NCBI GenBank assembly: GCA_022640795.1
Contig: JALCCK010000018.1
Coordinates: forward strand, 1-44,175
Length of the DNA: 44,175 nucleotides
Direction of reading: 5' to 3'
Source of the DNA: Treponema sp.
GTDB lineage: Bacteria; Spirochaetota; Spirochaetia; Treponematales; Treponemataceae
In this document: one piece after another, positions 41,962-44,175 of the stretch
How the letters are laid out: each line of letters begins with the position of its first letter
How positions within the stretch are numbered: the stretch's first letter is position 1
Program-made: the position numbers and the translations under genes
The notes under the pieces: model-generated
What the model was told of the DNA's origin: nothing
Databases searched by the model: none
The model's input: only the letters and a program-made list of their open reading frames with translations

Positions 41962-43194
41962 ATGATGAATTCTAAGAATATTTCCACAAAGGATCTGATA
42001 CTTGATACGGTATTTTCTCTCCAGTCTGAAGATTTTTTCAGCAAAATTTCATTGAGCAAAATTGCTGAAAGGGTCGGTATATCAAAGACAGCCATATTCC
42101 GGCATTTTAAAAACAAAGATGAGCTTATGTCCGAAGCAGAATCCCGCTTGTTCGATATTGTTGCGGATTTACTGCTTGATGTACAGGATCAGCTTGGTGA
42201 GAAAGATTCTACGATAGAGAAAGTGTTTGTTTCCGTATGCCGGGTTGTTTCGTATTTTATGGAACACACGACGTATTTTTTATATTTGCTGAAACTTGCC
42301 GTTGCTTCCCAGAATTTCGAGACACGGTTTGTTCTCGAAATGAAGAATCGGGGAATACGCGAACTTATCACCTTTTATTCGAAAGTCGATGAGACGGGAA
42401 ATTTTGTTATCTTCGATAAAAGAATGTATGTCAGATATATTTATGCGTTTTCAAGAACTGCTTTTATTCTGCTTGCCTGCAGTAAAAATTCCTGTTCTGC
42501 CGGATCTGTAGCAGAAAAAGCAGAATCATTTACCACTTTTCTTTTTAACGGATTCGGTCATCGGACTGTTTCAATATCTGAGCAGCGTCGGAAAGTTCTG
42601 GATGAAACCTGCAGAATAGATGCCGAAAATTTTCCCGAGGAGAATAGAATTTTTCTGGCCCTTGCTTCTGTTATCGGAAAAGCAGGTGTTACGGGAATAA
42701 CAATTCAAAAACTGGCCGACGAACTCGGCCTGGCGAAAAGCAGTTTATATTCATACTTCAGCAATAAAAATGAACTGATTCGTTCGCTCATAGCAGAAGA
42801 ATTTTCTTTGCTGATGGATACTGTGAAAGAAAAGGAGAAAGCTGCACTGAATTTTTATGAAATGATCTATATCAGATTACGGGTCTTTATGACTTTTTTC
42901 ATACTGCGGCCGTCTATTATTCCTGTTTCGGGCTGGCTCCGGCTGAGCTGTGATACAGCGTCGCTTAAAGAAGCTTTTCGTTCTAAAAAAATAACCGGGG
43001 AAGATGCGGAATTCCGCAAATTGCTCGATGAAAAAATACCGGGAGAGAAAGAATTTTCCTTCGGCTGGTTTATGTCGATACCGGTTACACTTTATATACA
43101 GGGGAGAACACATGAATTTACCAATGAAGACTTACAGCAGGCCGTTACTGAGGTTTACGGCTTTATTGAATGCGGAATTATTGCGAAAACATGA
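41962..43194 (+). CDS. tandem (double) TetR-family regulator
   Basis: A 410-aa protein with two TetR helix-turn-helix domains in one chain. The first spans about residues 8-58 (ISLSKIAERVGISKTAIFRH then FKNKDEL); the second about 225-280 (ITIQKLADELGLAKSSLYSY then FSNKNEL). Each is followed by a helical ligand/dimerisation region, so the length is about twice a normal TetR. It probably represses itself at 41932-41949 and may control the TolC-type gene downstream. No Shine-Dalgarno is seen before ATG 41962; ATG 41965 is the alternative. Confidence 0.9.
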   Translation: MMNSKNISTKDLILDTVFSLQSEDFFSKISLSKIAERVGISKTAIFRHFKNKDELMSEAESRLFDIVADLLLDVQDQLGEKDSTIEKVFVSVCRVVSYFMEHTTYFLYLLKLAVASQNFETRFVLEMKNRGIRELITFYSKVDETGNFVIFDKRMYVRYIYAFSRTAFILLACSKNSCSAGSVAEKAESFTTFLFNGFGHRTVSISEQRRKVLDETCRIDAENFPEENRIFLALASVIGKAGVTGITIQKLADELGLAKSSLYSYFSNKNELIRSLIAEEFSLLMDTVKEKEKAALNFYEMIYIRLRVFMTFFILRPSIIPVSGWLRLSCDTASLKEAFRSKKITGEDAEFRKLLDEKIPGEKEFSFGWFMSIPVTLYIQGRTHEFTNEDLQQAVTEVYGFIECGIIAKT

Positions 43195-43230
43195 TAATTA
43201 AACAGGGAAGTTTTATTATCATGTTTTCGC
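43183..43230. repeat. long hairpin between the regulator and TolC-type genes
   Basis: Arms 43183-43203 (GCGAAAACATGATAATTAAAC) and 43210-43230 (less one mismatch) match in 20 of 21 positions around AGGGAA. The left arm covers the regulator's last codons and stop. There is no T-run after it, so it may be a processing or regulatory structure. Confidence 0.85.
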
Positions 43231-43276
43231 CGTCTGTGGCAAACAGGCATCGCCTGACCATTTATGAGGAGTAAAA

Positions 43277-44175
43277 ATGAACAATAAAGTACGAAGTAGT
43301 GTTGGTTTTTTACCGGTTTTACTTTTACTGACCTGGTTTGTATCTTCAGTTTTTGCAGAAGATCAGAAAAAAGAGGAACCGCTTGTACTGACCGTTGAGC
43401 AGGCTGTCAGTTATGCAACGCAGAACAGCCGGACACTCAAAAGCAATGCAATAGATCTTGAGATAAAAAAACGTGCAGATAAATATTCCTGGAACGTTTT
43501 TCTGCCGGCCGTTCAGGCATCGGGAACGATGAGCAGGGTAAACGATTATGCATCTGAGTCAAAGACGTATGCGGAACTACTCAATCCGCTTTATGCACGA
43601 GTAGGAATTCCGGTGAGTATTCCTACCGAAGCGGCATCCGAAAGCGATAACTGGGTGGCTGTTGGCAATATTGGTGTTTCGCTTAATCTGAGTCTTGCAC
43701 TTATCCAGAATATAAAGGCGGCTCATGCCGATTATGAAGCCGGCGTTATCTCGTGGGACAGTAGTGTTAAAGAAAACGAGCTGAATGTGCGGAAACTTTT
43801 TTACGGGTTACTTTTACAGCAGGAAAATCTGAAGCTGCAGGAGACAACGCTGCAGAATGCGGAACAGCGGTCAAAGCAGTCGGAAATAAACTATAAAAAC
43901 GGTCTGGTTCCGGAATTGAGTATGCTTCAGGCCGAGGTAACGTACGAAAACCAGCGGCCTTCTGTGGAAAAAACGCGGCAGTCTGTCGATCAGCAGCTGG
44001 ATACGTTCGCGTTTCTGCTCGGACTGCCGGTCGGAACGAAAATCCAGCTGGAAGGGGCAATAGATCCTGTATTCATCGATCTCGATGCTGACAGTCTTTA
44101 CCGCCGGTACGGAGAATCGAATCTTGACGTCGTTTCGCTGAAGAAAAATATAGCGGTACTTGAAACCAATCTGTC
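43277..44175 (+). CDS. TolC-family outer membrane efflux protein (partial, 3' end outside window)
   Basis: The open frame continues to the last base (299 complete codons). It starts with a signal peptide (FLPVLLLLTWFVSSVFAED) and the TolC/OEP pattern LTVEQAVSYATQNSRTLKSN (about 39-58). The LQQENLKLQETTLQNAEQRS heptad region and NGLVPELSMLQAEVTYENQR (about 215-234) are typical of outer membrane efflux proteins. TolC homologues form export ducts with RND, MFS or ABC pumps. GAGGAG precedes the ATG. A double TetR regulator upstream suggests an inducible efflux operon continuing beyond the window. Confidence 0.9.
   Translation, partial: MNNKVRSSVGFLPVLLLLTWFVSSVFAEDQKKEEPLVLTVEQAVSYATQNSRTLKSNAIDLEIKKRADKYSWNVFLPAVQASGTMSRVNDYASESKTYAELLNPLYARVGIPVSIPTEAASESDNWVAVGNIGVSLNLSLALIQNIKAAHADYEAGVISWDSSVKENELNVRKLFYGLLLQQENLKLQETTLQNAEQRSKQSEINYKNGLVPELSMLQAEVTYENQRPSVEKTRQSVDQQLDTFAFLLGLPVGTKIQLEGAIDPVFIDLDADSLYRRYGESNLDVVSLKKNIAVLETNL

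Noticed and set aside
1..44175. Insertion sequences, prophage, tRNA or rRNA genes
   Set aside because: No transposase, integrase, phage structural gene, tRNA cloverleaf or rRNA sequence was seen on either strand.

Overview
This window looks like the replication-origin region of a spirochaete chromosome, most likely a Treponema or close relative. The evidence is gene content and protein style: dnaA-dnaN-recF-DciA-rpmH-rnpA-yidD-yidC-jag in one strand-consistent run, a cyclophilin-FKBP fusion of a type known from Treponema, a GyrA with alanine at the quinolone-determining serine position, and several small secreted proteins that I place only as spirochaete-like. All identifications come from reading sequence and translated motifs; no database was searched.

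Layout. (1) 1-4034, plus strand: a TIGR02757-type protein, an orphan structured RNA ending in a strong terminator, then a tight operon of an HD-domain protein, QueH and an ArgA-type N-acetylglutamate synthase. (2) 4035-4754: an AT-rich non-coding block with two perfect parS sites, a perfect DnaA box and a series of inverted repeats. (3) 4755-9206, minus strand: gyrA and gyrB, diverging from dnaA through overlapping promoters. (4) 9332-19508, plus strand: dnaA, a second AT-rich gap (candidate unwinding region), dnaN, recF, dciA, rpmH, rnpA, yidD, yidC, jag, then a secreted protein, the dual immunophilin and a small hypothetical gene. (5) 19528-23428, minus strand: a Wzz-like protein and pyruvate phosphate dikinase. 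(6) 23635-28420, plus strand: a sugar operon (xylulokinase-like kinase, DUF4867-like protein, FucI-family isomerase, LacI regulator) with a perfect palindrome at its promoter. (7) 28421-31245: a cluster of DnaA-box-like repeats, an RNA methyltransferase, a PAP2 phosphatase, a YfcE-like phosphoesterase, a 22-bp tandem repeat and a field of inverted and direct repeats. (8) 31246-37681, minus strand: cysK behind an Rrf2/IscR-like regulator, and a complete branched-chain amino acid ABC transporter (livFGMH-K). (9) 37907-44175: a GerMN-domain protein, a secreted hypothetical, proS, a double-headed TetR regulator and the start of a TolC-type outer membrane protein that runs off the window.

How the genes work together. 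The middle is the chromosome maintenance core: initiation (DnaA, DciA), clamp (DnaN), repair (RecF), supercoiling (GyrAB) and segregation sites (parS), joined to the RNase P, YidC and KhpB genes that usually lie beside them. The flanks are metabolic and regulatory units, each with its own visible operator. A recurring feature is a good -35/-10 promoter placed so that transcription would start at the start codon, with no Shine-Dalgarno sequence: dnaA, the RNA methyltransferase and the GerMN gene, possibly proS. This suggests regular use of leaderless mRNAs. By eye, the sequence from about 20.7 kb onward is richer in G+C than the origin-proximal part.
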